Positions 19,985 to 29,049 of a stretch of DNA of 64,000 nt are shown here, piece after piece. The stretch lies in NCBI RefSeq assembly GCF_029201545.1, contig NZ_CP104007.1, positions 1-64,000 on the forward strand, written 5' to 3'. Under the pieces are notes generated by a model. The model was not told the DNA's origin. It worked only from the letters and a program-made list of their open reading frames with translations, and did no database searches. Source of the stretch: Devosia sp. FJ2-5-3. GTDB taxonomy: Bacteria > Pseudomonadota > Alphaproteobacteria > Rhizobiales > Devosiaceae. The stretch's first letter is position 1. Each line of letters starts with the position of its first letter. The position numbers were made by a program, and so were the translations under genes.

Positions 19985-20080
19985 GCTCCTGCCGCCAATG
20001 GCCGGCCGATTCTACTCCCCCCACAGCTGCATTGCCGAAAAATTCCGCTCCGCCGGGCGCTTACGGACAATTTCCGATGG

Positions 20081-20096
20081 TTAGCACGCGATTAAC
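20081..20096 (+). promoter_or_regulatory. CtrA-box-like site upstream of ftsK
   Basis: TTAG-N7-TTAAC, one mismatch from the alphaproteobacterial CtrA full site TTAA-N7-TTAAC, 37-52 bp upstream of the first ftsK start codon. Cell-cycle control of ftsK by CtrA would make biological sense, but a single site found by eye is modest evidence. Confidence 0.4.
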
Positions 20097-20132
20097 CACA
20101 GCCCGCTAGCATGGGAGCACTCGGGTCTGCGA

Positions 20133-22898
20133 ATGGTCGCTGCCCGGCAAAAGTATTGCGTGACCATGCCCAGCTCCCCCGTACCAACGCTCGATGACGT
20201 CCGTCCTGTGCCGCCCCGCGGCGCACGTGGCAAGGCCCGGCCCAGTGCCGCCATGCCCAAGCCGGCCCCCATCATCTCCATCCGTATTCCCCTGCGCATT
20301 GCAGGCCTGATGCTGCTGGCGCTTTGTGCGGTATTGCTGGTGTCAATGGCCACATGGTCGGTCGATGACCCGTCCCTGTCCTATGGCACGGCCAAGTCGC
20401 CGGAGAACTGGCTGGGCTATCCGGGAGCCGCCATCGCCGACATCCTGTTCCAGTTCCTGGGCATGGCCGCGCTGGTCATGGTCGTGCCGCTGGCGCTCTG
20501 GGGTTGGGCCATGACGCGGCGCATGCAGCCGACCAAGCTCGGCCTTCGCGTGCTCTCCTGGCTGGGCGCCACCCTGCTCGCCACCGGCGTTCTTGCCTTC
20601 ATTCCCCTGCCCGAAACCTGGCCCCTGCCAACCGGGCTCGGCGGCCTTTCGGGCATGCTGTTTTCCAATCTGGCTGCGAGCGTCGCCGGTGCAGAGCCGC
20701 AGCCGATCACCTCGGCGCTGTTTGCCGTCATCATCGCCGCACCCGCCCTGGCCCTGTTCTGGATCGCCATGGGTCTTGGCACCGCCATTCCCACCGCCCC
20801 GCGCAAGAACCGCAAGGGCGTCGTCGAGGACGATATCGCCGACGAGCGCGAGCCCAATCCGCTGGTCGAGGTGGCCATCGGCGCGATCGTCCATATGGGC
20901 TATTCGCTGCGCACCGCCTTCCGTCGCGCCCGGGCCGATCACGCCGCCCGCCAGGCCGAGGAACAGGAATGGCGCGACCATACCGCCGAGCCTGGCCTCA
21001 CCCCGCACGAACCCGAACCCGATCTGCGCGAACCGGGCTTTGTCGCGCCGCAGCGCCGCATCCATGCGCCTGCCGTCCATGCCCAGGCAGCCCATGCCGC
21101 CCCGGTCGAGCCCGCATTCGAGCAGATATCGCCGCGCGTCAATGCCCGCCCGGCCTATGACGAAACCGAGATCGACTATCCCGACGAGGTCGAGGACGCG
21201 GACATCCCCTTTGTGCCCGACAATTCGGTGCCCGTGGTCAGCCACACCCAGCGCGGCGATTCGCGCTTTACCCCGGTCGATCCCGCAGCGCCCCGCGTCG
21301 CCGCACCCGCACCGCGCCCGGTCCAGGGCCAGCGCGTCTTCCGCGAGGCCCAGCCGAGCCTGCTCGACGAACCCAGTGGGTTCGAACTGCCCGCGCTCAG
21401 CCTTCTCGCCGAACCCCGCCTTGGCGGCCCCTCGCCCGAGCACGCGCCTGAGCGTCTCGAGGCAATGGCCCGCAAGCTCGAAGAAGTGCTGCAGGATTTC
21501 GGCGTCAAGGGCGACATCATCAATGTCCGTCCCGGGCCGGTCGTCACGCTGTTCGAACTCGAGCCGGCTCCCGGCATCAAGTCGAGCCGCGTCATCTCGC
21601 TGGCCGACGACATTGCCCGCTCCATGTCGGCGATCTCGGCCCGCGTCGCCGTGGTGCCGGGCCGCAATGCCATCGGCATCGAACTGCCCAATCAGAACCG
21701 GGAAACCGTCTTCTTCCGCGAAATGCTGGCCTCGTCCGATTTCGAGAAGATGAAGGGCAAGCTGCCGATCTGCCTCGGCAAGACCATTGGCGGCGAACCC
21801 ATCATCGCCGATCTCGCCCGCATGCCGCATCTGCTCATCGCCGGCACCACCGGCTCGGGCAAGTCGGTCGGCATCAACACGTTCATTCTCTCGCTGCTCT
21901 TCCAGATGACGCCCGAGCAGTGCCGCATGATCATGATCGACCCCAAGATGCTCGAACTCAGCATCTATGACGGCATCCCGCATCTGCTGACGCCGGTTGT
22001 CACCGACCCGCAAAAGGCCGTCGTGGCGCTCAAATGGGCCGTCCGCGAGATGGAAGACCGCTATCGCAAGATGAGCAAGATCGGTGTGCGCAACATCGAC
22101 GGCTTCAACCAGCGCGTCTCGGAAGCCGCCAAGGAAGGCCGCACAATCTCCCGCACCGTCCAGACCGGCTTTGACCGCGAAACCGGCGAGGCGATCTATG
22201 AGAGCGAAGAGTTCGATCTCGAGCCCTTGCCCTATATCGTCGTCATCGTCGACGAAATGGCCGATCTCATGATGGTGGCCGGCAAGGACATTGAAGGCGC
22301 CATCCAGCGCCTCGCCCAGATGGCCCGTGCCGCCGGTATCCATATCGTCACCGCGACCCAGCGTCCGTCGGTGGACGTCATCACCGGCACGATCAAGGCC
22401 AACTTCCCGACCCGTATCTCGTTCATGGTGACCTCCAAGATCGACAGCCGCACCATTCTGGGCGAACAGGGCGCCGAACAGCTCCTGGGCAATGGCGACA
22501 TGCTCTACATGGCCTCGGGCGGCCGCACCAAGCGCCTGCATGGCGCCTTCGTCTCCGATGCGGAGGTCGAAGCCGTCGTCAAACATCTCAAGAGCCAGGG
22601 CGCGCCGGATTATCTCGATTCCGTCACCGCCGATGACGAAGAGGGTGGCATGGATGGCGGCGCTGCCGGCGGCGGCGACGATTATGCCGGCTCGGGCGAC
22701 GAGCTCTACGACAAGGCCGTCCATATCGTGCTCACCGACAAGAAGGCCTCCACCTCCTATGTCCAGCGGCGCCTCGCCATTGGCTACAACAAGGCGGCGA
22801 CCCTGATCGAGCGCATGGAACGCGAGGGCGTCATCAGCCCTGCCAACCACGCCGGCAAGCGCGAGATCCTCGTCGGCAACAATTCCGACGGCTATTGA
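20133..22898 (+). CDS. ftsK: DNA translocase FtsK
   Basis: Septal DNA pump that clears chromosomes and activates XerCD at dif. 921 aa from the ATG at 20133; a GTG at 20160 and an ATG at 20166 are possible later starts. Four hydrophobic segments lie between about residues 50 and 215, followed by a Pro/Glu/Ala-rich linker to about 430 and the RecA-like motor with Walker [14 protein letters not shown] (571-578) and Walker [15 protein letters not shown]. The C-terminal gamma domain ([26 protein letters not shown]) reads KOPS. It is shorter than E. coli FtsK because of the short linker. It ends at a terminator. Confidence 0.96.
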   Translation: MVAARQKYCVTMPSSPVPTLDDVRPVPPRGARGKARPSAAMPKPAPIISIRIPLRIAGLMLLALCAVLLVSMATWSVDDPSLSYGTAKSPENWLGYPGAAIADILFQFLGMAALVMVVPLALWGWAMTRRMQPTKLGLRVLSWLGATLLATGVLAFIPLPETWPLPTGLGGLSGMLFSNLAASVAGAEPQPITSALFAVIIAAPALALFWIAMGLGTAIPTAPRKNRKGVVEDDIADEREPNPLVEVAIGAIVHMGYSLRTAFRRARADHAARQAEEQEWRDHTAEPGLTPHEPEPDLREPGFVAPQRRIHAPAVHAQAAHAAPVEPAFEQISPRVNARPAYDETEIDYPDEVEDADIPFVPDNSVPVVSHTQRGDSRFTPVDPAAPRVAAPAPRPVQGQRVFREAQPSLLDEPSGFELPALSLLAEPRLGGPSPEHAPERLEAMARKLEEVLQDFGVKGDIINVRPGPVVTLFELEPAPGIKSSRVISLADDIARSMSAISARVAVVPGRNAIGIELPNQNRETVFFREMLASSDFEKMKGKLPICLGKTIGGEPIIADLARMPHLLIAGTTGSGKSVGINTFILSLLFQMTPEQCRMIMIDPKMLELSIYDGIPHLLTPVVTDPQKAVVALKWAVREMEDRYRKMSKIGVRNIDGFNQRVSEAAKEGRTISRTVQTGFDRETGEAIYESEEFDLEPLPYIVVIVDEMADLMMVAGKDIEGAIQRLAQMARAAGIHIVTATQRPSVDVITGTIKANFPTRISFMVTSKIDSRTILGEQGAEQLLGNGDMLYMASGGRTKRLHGAFVSDAEVEAVVKHLKSQGAPDYLDSVTADDEEGGMDGGAAGGGDDYAGSGDELYDKAVHIVLTDKKASTSYVQRRLAIGYNKAATLIERMEREGVISPANHAGKREILVGNNSDGY

Positions 22899-22920
22899 GG
22901 CGACACAAGGCTGAATTGGT

Positions 22921-22948
22921 AAGGGCGCTCCTCTGGGGGGCGCCCTTT
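22921..22948 (+). terminator. ftsK terminator
   Basis: AAGGGCGC / GCGCCCTT stem, 8 bp, loop of about 11 nt, followed by TTTGCATTT, 23 nt after the ftsK stop. Confidence 0.7.
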
Positions 22949-22970
22949 GCATTTACCGCAACAAAAACGC

Positions 22971-23282
22971 TCAGGGCACGGGCGGGCAGCGCGGCGCTTC
23001 GGGCATGGCCGAAAACTGGCGCGGCCCGGCCAAGGCCTCGCCCCGCTTGTTCGGCAGGTCGATGATGCGCACCATCATGGTGCACTCCCCAAACCGGACC
23101 TCATAGCGGTCGGGTGCAACCAGGTTCACCCCATCCACGAGCTTTTCGACACCCAATATGTCCACCGCCGCCTTCAGCACCGCCTCGATTTCCGCCTGCC
23201 GCTGATATTGGGGCGGCAGCGCCGCCAGGCTTGGCATCGTTCCCGCGAGCACCAATATGAGAATAGAGGCAAGGCGCTTCAT
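22971..23282 (-). CDS. Small secreted hypothetical protein
   Basis: 103 aa from the ATG at 23282, which begins a clear signal peptide (MKRLASILILVLAGTMPSLA); the frame is open to 23315 but those residues precede the signal. The mature part of about 80 residues has two Cys (ECTMMV and EAPRCPP), which could form a disulfide, and no family I recognise. It lies alone between ftsK (convergent) and lolA (divergent). Confidence 0.65.
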   Translation of the reverse strand: MKRLASILILVLAGTMPSLAALPPQYQRQAEIEAVLKAAVDILGVEKLVDGVNLVAPDRYEVRFGECTMMVRIIDLPNKRGEALAGPRQFSAMPEAPRCPPVP

Positions 23283-23399
23283 CTTGTCCGTGATCTCCGT
23301 CACAATGGATGGCACCGGCGGGTGGAACCTTCCACCTCTTGCCGCAATTGCTGCCTAGCCTAGTCTGACCTGAAAAAGCCCGCGAGGAAATCCCAGACG

Positions 23400-24032
23400 A
23401 TGATTCGCCGTCACGCTCTCCTGCTTGGTGCCGCCATGGCGCTGGCCCCCATTTTCCCCGCTCTGGCACAGGGGCGCACCCTCTCCCCCGAGGAGCAGCA
23501 ACTCATCGGCGAAATCAACGCCCACAACACCGCCATCCGCACCATGGCGGGCCGGTTCCTGCAGATCGACACCAATGGCGGGCGCACCGAGGGCACGTTC
23601 TTCCTCGAGCGGCCCGACAAGGTCCGCTTCCGCTACAATCCGCCCTCGCGCGAGGAAATCGTCTCGGTCGGTCGCGGCTTCTACATCCTCAATCGCCAGG
23701 ACGAGACCTATTACGCCTATCCGCAGGACTCGATCCCGCTCCGGCAGTTCCTCGGCGACCAGATCAATCTGCTCAACGCCAATGTGGTGGATGTCTCCAC
23801 CTCGGATGGTTACATGGCCATCACCGTGGTCGACCAGACCGTCGCCGGCACGGTGCAGGTGTCGCTGATTTTCGACGTCGAAACCAAGGATCTGGCGCAG
23901 TGGAGCCTTGTCGAGCCAAGCGGCGCCGAGCTCACCTTTTCGCTCTACGACGTCCAGACCGGCGTCGAGATCCCGCGCTCCTATTTCTCCATCCCGGCCA
24001 ACTACAAGGGTCTTGATCCCTCGACTCGCTAG
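23400..24032 (+). CDS. lolA: LolA-like outer-membrane lipoprotein carrier
   Basis: 210-aa periplasmic protein with a signal peptide cut at about residue 23 (FPALA-QG). The mature part matches LolA: an early helix with IRTMAGRFLQIDTNGGRTEGTFFLERPDKVRFRYNPP, then NRQDETYYAYP and PLRQFLGD, and the closing VEIPRSYFSIP. LolA shuttles lipoproteins from LolCDE to the outer membrane. The family is diverse, and alphaproteobacteria have LolA-like relatives in other roles, so the name is by family. It ends near a repeat element and converges on uppP. Confidence 0.88.
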   Translation: MIRRHALLLGAAMALAPIFPALAQGRTLSPEEQQLIGEINAHNTAIRTMAGRFLQIDTNGGRTEGTFFLERPDKVRFRYNPPSREEIVSVGRGFYILNRQDETYYAYPQDSIPLRQFLGDQINLLNANVVDVSTSDGYMAITVVDQTVAGTVQVSLIFDVETKDLAQWSLVEPSGAELTFSLYDVQTGVEIPRSYFSIPANYKGLDPSTR

Positions 24033-24055
24033 CGTTCGGCTTCACCGTGAAGCAC

Positions 24056-24175
24056 TCCCTCCTGGCCTCCCCCTGAAAAAGGGGGGAGGGACAGATCGAG
24101 TATGCGGTGACGCTTGGGCGCCCCTGAAAACCCCTCCCCCTACCAGGGGGGAGGTTGGGTGGGGATCTTGCTTCC
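24056..24175. repeat. GC-rich palindromic intergenic repeat, copy A
   Basis: Two hairpins built on CCTCCCCC...GGGGGAGG arms (24066-24089 with a TGAAAAA loop, 24131-24154 with a TACCA loop) fill the gap between the convergent lolA and uppP genes. It shares its core with the clusters at about 33.5, 37.2, 38.7, 40.8 and 60.2 kb. Confidence 0.7.
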
Positions 24176-24187
24176 CCAAAGAAAATC

Positions 24188-25000
24188 TCAGCCGCCCATC
24201 ACCAGCAGCGCAATCAGCCCCGCGCCACCCACGACAATCCGCCACCAGGCGAACGGCGCAAAGCCGTGACGCGACACGAAATCGAGCAGATAGCGCACCA
24301 CCAGCGCCCCCACCACGAAGGACGCGGCAAAGCCGATGGCGATATTGAGCCCCAGGCTCATATCGATGAGATCGCGGCTCTTGTAGAGATCATAGCCGAA
24401 GGCGCCGACCATGATCGGCAGGGCGATGAAGAAGGTGAATTCGGCTGCCGACCGCTTGGTCGCGCCAAAGAGCATGGCACCCACCACCGTCGCCCCGGAC
24501 CGCGATACGCCCGGGATAAGGGCGATCATCTGGAAAAAGCCGACGATCAGCGCCAGATGCCAAGGGAATTGGTAGATGTCGTCATAGGCATTGCGCTTGG
24601 GCATGCGGTCGACCAGAAGCAGGACCACACCGCCGACGAGCAGCGAAATACAGATGACGATCGGCGTCTCGTAGATGACCTGCTGGACATAGTCGCGGAA
24701 CAGCACGCCCGCCAGCGCGCCGGGGACACTCGCGAGGATGACTGCCACCGCAAAGTGCCAGGCATAGGCCTTGCCCATCAGCGCATCGCGAATGAGAAGG
24801 CCCAGCTTGGCGAAATAGACGGTTATCACCGCCAGGATCGCCCCGAGCTGGATGAGGACGATGAAGGTCGCCGGCTGGCTCAATCCGAAAAAATGGCCGG
24901 CCAGAAGAAGATGTCCGGTCGAGCTCACCGGAAGGAATTCGGTAAGCCCTTCGATAATTCCCAGTACCAAAGGCACAAAAAGACCTTGATCCCCGTTCAT
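24188..25000 (-). CDS. uppP: Undecaprenyl-diphosphatase UppP (BacA)
   Basis: Integral membrane phosphatase that recycles the lipid carrier C55-PP to C55-P for peptidoglycan and O-antigen synthesis. 270 aa from the ATG at 25000; the frame open to 25114 overlaps the divergent fzlA and is rejected. The two catalytic motifs are seen: EFLPVSSTGHLLLA near the N-terminus and IPGVSRSGAT in the middle, within about eight hydrophobic helices. GGGGA lies about 6 nt before the start. Confidence 0.96.
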   Translation of the reverse strand: MNGDQGLFVPLVLGIIEGLTEFLPVSSTGHLLLAGHFFGLSQPATFIVLIQLGAILAVITVYFAKLGLLIRDALMGKAYAWHFAVAVILASVPGALAGVLFRDYVQQVIYETPIVICISLLVGGVVLLLVDRMPKRNAYDDIYQFPWHLALIVGFFQMIALIPGVSRSGATVVGAMLFGATKRSAAEFTFFIALPIMVGAFGYDLYKSRDLIDMSLGLNIAIGFAASFVVGALVVRYLLDFVSRHGFAPFAWWRIVVGGAGLIALLVMGG

Positions 25001-25106
25001 TCCATCCCCTAACTCGTTTCTTGGGTCGCGCGCCCTCTTAGCCTTGTTCGAATTTTTCGCCAAGCAGAGGAGAAGCGCCGGCCGTGTTCCCAGACAGAGC
25101 CCGTTC

Positions 25107-25784
25107 ATGCCCACGCTTGTGCACTACCCCCTCGATCCAGCTTCGCGTCTCATTCGGCTCATGTGCGCCGAATATGGCGTGCCGCTCGACGTCGAAGAGG
25201 TAAAGCCCTGGCTGCGCGAGGATTATCTGCTCGATCTCAATCCGGCCGCGACGCTGCCTATCCTCGTCACCGAGGCGGAAATTCCCATTATCGGCATTTT
25301 TGCCGCCATCCATGCGGTGGAGGATTTCTACGCGCCCCAGGCCGTGGCGGGTCTGCTGCCGGCCGAGCCGCTCGCCCGCGCCGAAATGTGGCGGCTGGTG
25401 GAATGGATGCTGGTCAAGTTCAACGACGAGGTCACCCGCTATCTCTTCGAAGAAAAGATCGCAAAGCGCGACCTCAAAGGGGCGACGCCCGAGCCATCCG
25501 TGTTGCGCGCTGCAAAAACCAATCTTGCCGAGCACATCCTCTATTTCAACTGGCTCCTGGCCAGCCGCAACTGGTTGGCCGGCGACGAAATGAGCCTCGC
25601 CGATTTCGCGCTCGCCGCCCATCTATCCACCCTCGACTATCTGGGTGATATGGACTGGGCCAAGGCCGCCGAAATGCGCGACTGGTATTCGCGCATCAAA
25701 TCCCGCCCGGCCTTCCGGACCCTGCTCAATGATCGCGTCGTCGCCATGCCCCCCTCGAAAGGCTATGCCGACCTCGATTTTTGA
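25107..25784 (+). CDS. fzlA: FtsZ-associated GST-fold protein FzlA
   Basis: 225-aa glutathione S-transferase-like protein. It has the thioredoxin-fold N-terminal domain (MPTLVHYPLDPASRLIRLMCAEYG) and helical GST C-domain (WLAGDEMSLADFALAAHLSTLDYLGD). Its end, MPPSKGYADLDF, matches the C-terminal tail that I recall in Caulobacter FzlA and its alphaproteobacterial relatives, where it is needed for binding FtsZ and for cell division. If so, it acts on curved FtsZ filaments and not as a detoxifying enzyme. Start at the ATG at 25107; the frame begins at 25044. A generic GST is the alternative. Confidence 0.8.
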   Translation: MPTLVHYPLDPASRLIRLMCAEYGVPLDVEEVKPWLREDYLLDLNPAATLPILVTEAEIPIIGIFAAIHAVEDFYAPQAVAGLLPAEPLARAEMWRLVEWMLVKFNDEVTRYLFEEKIAKRDLKGATPEPSVLRAAKTNLAEHILYFNWLLASRNWLAGDEMSLADFALAAHLSTLDYLGDMDWAKAAEMRDWYSRIKSRPAFRTLLNDRVVAMPPSKGYADLDF

Positions 25785-25902
25785 TGGCCGGATTTCCACA
25801 CGCCGCCCCACCGCGCCAGATTGCCTTGTCCAGCGACAAGCCCCTGAGCGGGCGGAGAATGCCGGCCTCTTCGTGATCTTGCGCTCCGCCCCTCCCCGGC
25901 AA

Positions 25903-25918
25903 TTGGCACGATAATTGC
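25903..25918 (+). promoter_or_regulatory. Sigma-54 (-24/-12) promoter of rpoN
   Basis: TTGGCACGATAATTGC matches the consensus YTGGCACG-N4-TTGC at every fixed position. Transcription would start near 25930, giving a leader of about 80 nt before rpoN. It implies autoregulation by sigma-54; no clear enhancer dyad is visible in the 120 bp upstream. Confidence 0.8.
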
Positions 25919-26010
25919 CCTGATGCTTGCCCTCCGCCGCGAATTGCGCCATCTTGCGCCCGAAATGCCGAAAAATACGGCATGGCGTCTCATGCAAGGG
26001 GTTGTAAAAT

Positions 26011-27516
26011 ATGGCACTTTCGCCGCGGCTCGAATTCCGCCAGGCGCAGAGCCTCACCCTGACGCCGCAATTGATGCAGTCGATAAAACTGCTGCAATTG
26101 AGTCATCTCGAGCTCAGCACCTTTGTCGACGAGGAATTGCTCCGGAACCCCCTGCTCGAACGCGAGGACAGCGCGGCCGAAGCTTCCGAGCCGACCGAGC
26201 CCGTCGAAACAAGTCTTTCCGGCGACGCCTTCGACGGCATGATCGCCCAGGGCGGCGAACAGATCCCGCAAGCCAGTGAGATCGCCGATGGTCTCGATAC
26301 TTCGGTCGACAATGTCTTTCCCGACGAAAGCCCGGGGGATCTGGGGCAGTCTTCCGGTCCCGACCGCAATGGCAGTTTCGAGGGTGGGGACGCCCCCGAT
26401 ATCGACCAGTACGTCGCCAGCCGCCCGCGGCTGTCCGATCATCTCGAAACCCAGGCGCAGATGCTGCTGCGCACCCAGACCGATCGCCTCATTGCGCTGC
26501 ATCTGATCAATGGGCTCAACGAGGCCGGCTATCTCGCTGTCGAGCTGACCTCCATCGCCGAATTGCTCGGCACCGACCTTGCCGATGTCGAGGCCGTTCT
26601 CGGCGCCCTCCAGGGCTGCGATCCCGTCGGCGTGTTCGCCCGCACTGTCGCAGAATGCCTCGCCCTGCAATTGGCCGATCGCGACCGGCTCGATCCGATG
26701 ATGCAACGCCTGCTCGACAATCTTGATCTCTTGGCCGAGCACAATATGCCGGGGCTTCTCAAGGCGGTCGGCTGCGATCGCGAAGACCTCATGGACATGC
26801 TGGGCGAATTGCGCCGGCTCGATCCGCGACCCGGCCTTGCCTTCGAAAGCACCCCGGTCGAGACGGTCGTGCCCGATGTCTTCGTTCGTTCCGGGAATGA
26901 TGGCGGCTGGCAGATCGAGCTCAATTCCGATGTACTGCCGCGCGTCCTCGTCAATCGGGTCTATTATGCAATTGTCAGCAAGAAGACCCGCGGTGAAGAA
27001 AAGACTTTCCTCTCCGACTGCCTCGCCACCGCCAATTGGCTGACCAAAAGCCTCGACCAGCGCGCCCAGACGATTACCAAGGTTGCCGCCGAGATTGTGC
27101 GCCAGCAGGATGGTTTTCTCACCCATGGCGTCGCGCATTTGAAGCCGATGACGCTCAAGATGGTGGCCGAGGAAATCGAAATGCACGAATCCACGGTCAG
27201 CCGCGTCACCGCCAATAAATACATGGCCACGCCGCGCGGCCTTTACGAGATGAAATATTTCTTCACCACCGCCATCGCCTCGAGCGACGGGGGTGGCGAC
27301 CATTCGGCCGAGGCGGTGCGCCATCGCATCCGCCAATTGATCGACGCCGAATCGATCAAGGACATCCTCTCCGACGACACGATCGCCGAAATCCTGCGCA
27401 AGGAGCAGGGCATCGACGTCGCCCGCCGCACCGTGGCGAAATATCGTGAGGGCATGAACATCCCCTCCTCCGTCATCCGCCGGCGCCAGAAGAAGAATCT
27501 CGAAAACATGGCCTGA
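26011..27516 (+). CDS. rpoN: RNA polymerase sigma-54 factor
   Basis: 501-aa sigma factor for enhancer-dependent promoters, including nitrogen genes. Region I is Gln/Leu-rich (RQAQSLTLTPQLMQSIKLLQLSHLEL), followed by an acidic region II to about residue 120. The core-binding part comes next. The RpoN box ARRTVAKYRE begins at residue 471 and contacts the -24 element. It is preceded by a matching sigma-54 promoter (25903). It is followed by hpf and ptsN as usual, but lptA/lptB, which usually precede it in alphaproteobacteria, are at 60-62 kb. Confidence 0.97.
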   Translation: MALSPRLEFRQAQSLTLTPQLMQSIKLLQLSHLELSTFVDEELLRNPLLEREDSAAEASEPTEPVETSLSGDAFDGMIAQGGEQIPQASEIADGLDTSVDNVFPDESPGDLGQSSGPDRNGSFEGGDAPDIDQYVASRPRLSDHLETQAQMLLRTQTDRLIALHLINGLNEAGYLAVELTSIAELLGTDLADVEAVLGALQGCDPVGVFARTVAECLALQLADRDRLDPMMQRLLDNLDLLAEHNMPGLLKAVGCDREDLMDMLGELRRLDPRPGLAFESTPVETVVPDVFVRSGNDGGWQIELNSDVLPRVLVNRVYYAIVSKKTRGEEKTFLSDCLATANWLTKSLDQRAQTITKVAAEIVRQQDGFLTHGVAHLKPMTLKMVAEEIEMHESTVSRVTANKYMATPRGLYEMKYFFTTAIASSDGGGDHSAEAVRHRIRQLIDAESIKDILSDDTIAEILRKEQGIDVARRTVAKYREGMNIPSSVIRRRQKKNLENMA

Positions 27517-27774
27517 GGCGACCACGCGCCTCTGCGCCAATGGTTTTTCTCCTCGAGAGGGGAAACCCCAGCCCGTCGCGCGGCGTTGCCTCTTCGACGC
27601 TTTCCCGCAATCGGGGCGGGTGCGCCTTTGCGCATTGCCCCCGGCGCGGGGTGGGGCTAGCATCACCTCTACCGGCACCTCATATCTAGGGTGCTGGCAG
27701 GCGTGATCCCGAAAACCGGGAACGGCTTTCGGGACCCAATCGCGTCGCCCAACGACCGAAAGGAAGAACAAGCC
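27517..27774. other. rpoN-hpf intergenic region with two palindromes
   Basis: 258 bp without a gene. A near-perfect stem-loop (GGTTT..CTCCTC / GAGGGG..AAACC) at 27542-27567 follows rpoN by 25 bp and may reduce read-through. A second palindrome TCCCGAAA / TTTCGGGA lies at 27707-27734; its arms resemble part of the repeat at 28945. hpf may therefore have its own promoter here, though none is obvious. Confidence 0.5.
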
Positions 27775-28350
27775 ATGACGTTGCGCGTTTCGGGAAAGAA
27801 TATGGATGTCGGTGATGCCCTGCGTGGGAAGGCGCAGGATCATCTTGACGGCGTTGTCGGGAAGTATTTCGCCGGCGGCTATGACGGGCATCTGACCCTC
27901 ACCCCGGATGGGATCGGCTTCCGTGCCGATTGTGTCGTCCACCTCGATTCAGGTGCCACCCTGCAGGCGAGCGCCGCGGGAGGCGATGCAACCAGCGCCT
28001 ATGAGGTGATGGCTCTCAATATCGAAAAACGCCTGCGCCGATACAATCGCAAGCTCAAGCAGCACCCGCGCGGCGCCAATGGCACTGGCGAGGACATTCC
28101 CGCCCAATACACAGTTTTCGGATCCTCCGAGGCCATGGACGAGCTGGACGAGGATTATGCCCCGCCCGTCATTGCCGAGACCACGCAGAACCTGCGTTCC
28201 ATGAGCGTTGAGGAGGCCGTTATGGAGCTCGATCTCTCCGGTACCCAGGTTGTGATGTTCCGGCACGCTGGACATGGCGGGCTGAATGTGGTCTACCGCC
28301 GCTCCGACGGCAATATAGGCTGGATCGACCCCGCCCTCGGCGCCAATTGA
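27775..28350 (+). CDS. hpf: Ribosome hibernation promoting factor, long form
   Basis: 191 aa from the ATG at 27775, preceded by AAGGAAG at about 10 nt; the frame extends back to 27691 without homology. The N-terminal RaiA/YfiA fold (MTLRVSGKNMDVGDALRGKAQDHLDGVVGKYF) binds the 30S decoding centre. The C-terminal dimerisation domain (SVEEAVMELDLSGTQVVMFRHAGHGGLNVVYRRSDGNIG) makes this the long form that pairs ribosomes as 100S dimers. The rpoN-hpf-ptsN order is conserved across Proteobacteria. Confidence 0.95.
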   Translation: MTLRVSGKNMDVGDALRGKAQDHLDGVVGKYFAGGYDGHLTLTPDGIGFRADCVVHLDSGATLQASAAGGDATSAYEVMALNIEKRLRRYNRKLKQHPRGANGTGEDIPAQYTVFGSSEAMDELDEDYAPPVIAETTQNLRSMSVEEAVMELDLSGTQVVMFRHAGHGGLNVVYRRSDGNIGWIDPALGAN

Positions 28351-28397
28351 GCGATCCGGTCGCCGCACTCTAGTTCAATAGAGATCAAGGCAGATTA

Positions 28398-28865
28398 ATG
28401 GAATTGGCCGATATCCTGGCAAAGCACGCCGTGCTGACTTGCACGGGCATGACTTCAAAGCGCCAGCTCTTCGAATTGCTTGCCGACAAGGCAGCGGAAT
28501 TGACCGGCCTTGATCGGACCGACATCCTTGCGGCCATTGTTGGCCGCGAGGAACTTGGCTCGACTGGACTGGGCAATGGCATTGCTATCCCGCATGGCAA
28601 GCTGGCTGGCCTCAAGGGCGTCGTTGCCGCGTTCGCGCGGCTCGACCATCCAATCGATTTCGATGCTGTCGATGACCAGCCGGTGGATCTGGTCATGATG
28701 TTGCTGGCGCCTGTTGGCGCCGGGGCCGATCACCTCAAGGCGCTGTCCAGTGTCGCGCGCATGCTGCGCACCGAGGATATCGTCGATCAACTGCGCCACG
28801 AGCCGGACACGGAGCGGCTCTATGCCATCCTGACTCAACCGCTCGAAGGCAATTACGCCGCCTGA
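28398..28865 (+). CDS. ptsN: Nitrogen PTS enzyme IIA (PtsN)
   Basis: 155-aa EIIA-Ntr, the end of the regulatory nitrogen phosphotransferase relay; it controls potassium uptake, carbon/nitrogen balance and other targets by its phosphorylation state. The phospho-acceptor is His66 in GNGIAIPHGK. Full family length and fold (DLVMMLLAP, LKALSSVARMLR). It lies 47 bp after hpf and ends at a strong terminator. Confidence 0.96.
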   Translation: MELADILAKHAVLTCTGMTSKRQLFELLADKAAELTGLDRTDILAAIVGREELGSTGLGNGIAIPHGKLAGLKGVVAAFARLDHPIDFDAVDDQPVDLVMMLLAPVGAGADHLKALSSVARMLRTEDIVDQLRHEPDTERLYAILTQPLEGNYAA

Positions 28866-28886
28866 TCCTGTGATGGCGCCAGAATG

Positions 28887-28917
28887 AAAAGCCCCGGGGC
28901 GATGCCGCGGGGCTTTT
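28887..28917 (+). terminator. rpoN-hpf-ptsN terminator
   Basis: AAAAGCCCCG / CGGGGCTTTT, a perfect 10-bp stem with an 11-nt loop whose 3' arm ends in TTTT, 21 nt after ptsN. Confidence 0.85.
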
Positions 28918-28944
28918 GTATTTCTGGGCATGGCCGTTAGGCTT

Positions 28945-29049
28945 AAAGCATGTCTCCCGAAAGTGGCACCGGTTTCGGGATAAAGACATGCGTAAAAACA
29001 AAGAGCTAAAGCGCAAAGAGCGAATCCTAGAGATCGCGACGCGCTTTAG
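28945..29049. repeat. Rhizobial-type intergenic palindromic repeat
   Basis: Two tandem stem-loops: GCATGTCT (28948-28955) pairs with AGACATGC (28984-28991) outside CCCGAAA / TTTCGGG, and CTAAAGCGC (29006-29014) pairs with GCGCTTTAG (29041-29049). The core 'ACATGCGTAAAAACAAAGAG' closely resembles an abundant non-coding repeat I recall from many Hyphomicrobiales genomes. Its right arm overlaps the last codons of the DUF1150 gene, so it may also terminate both neighbours. Confidence 0.65.

Noticed and set aside
20343..22952. 869-codon open frame on the strand opposite ftsK
   Set aside because: Antisense shadow in GC-rich coding DNA; low-complexity Gly/Asp/His-rich translation with no domains, fully covering ftsK.
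25990..27942. 650-codon reverse open frame over rpoN
   Set aside because: Shadow of rpoN codon bias; no recognisable domain, and rpoN is certain.
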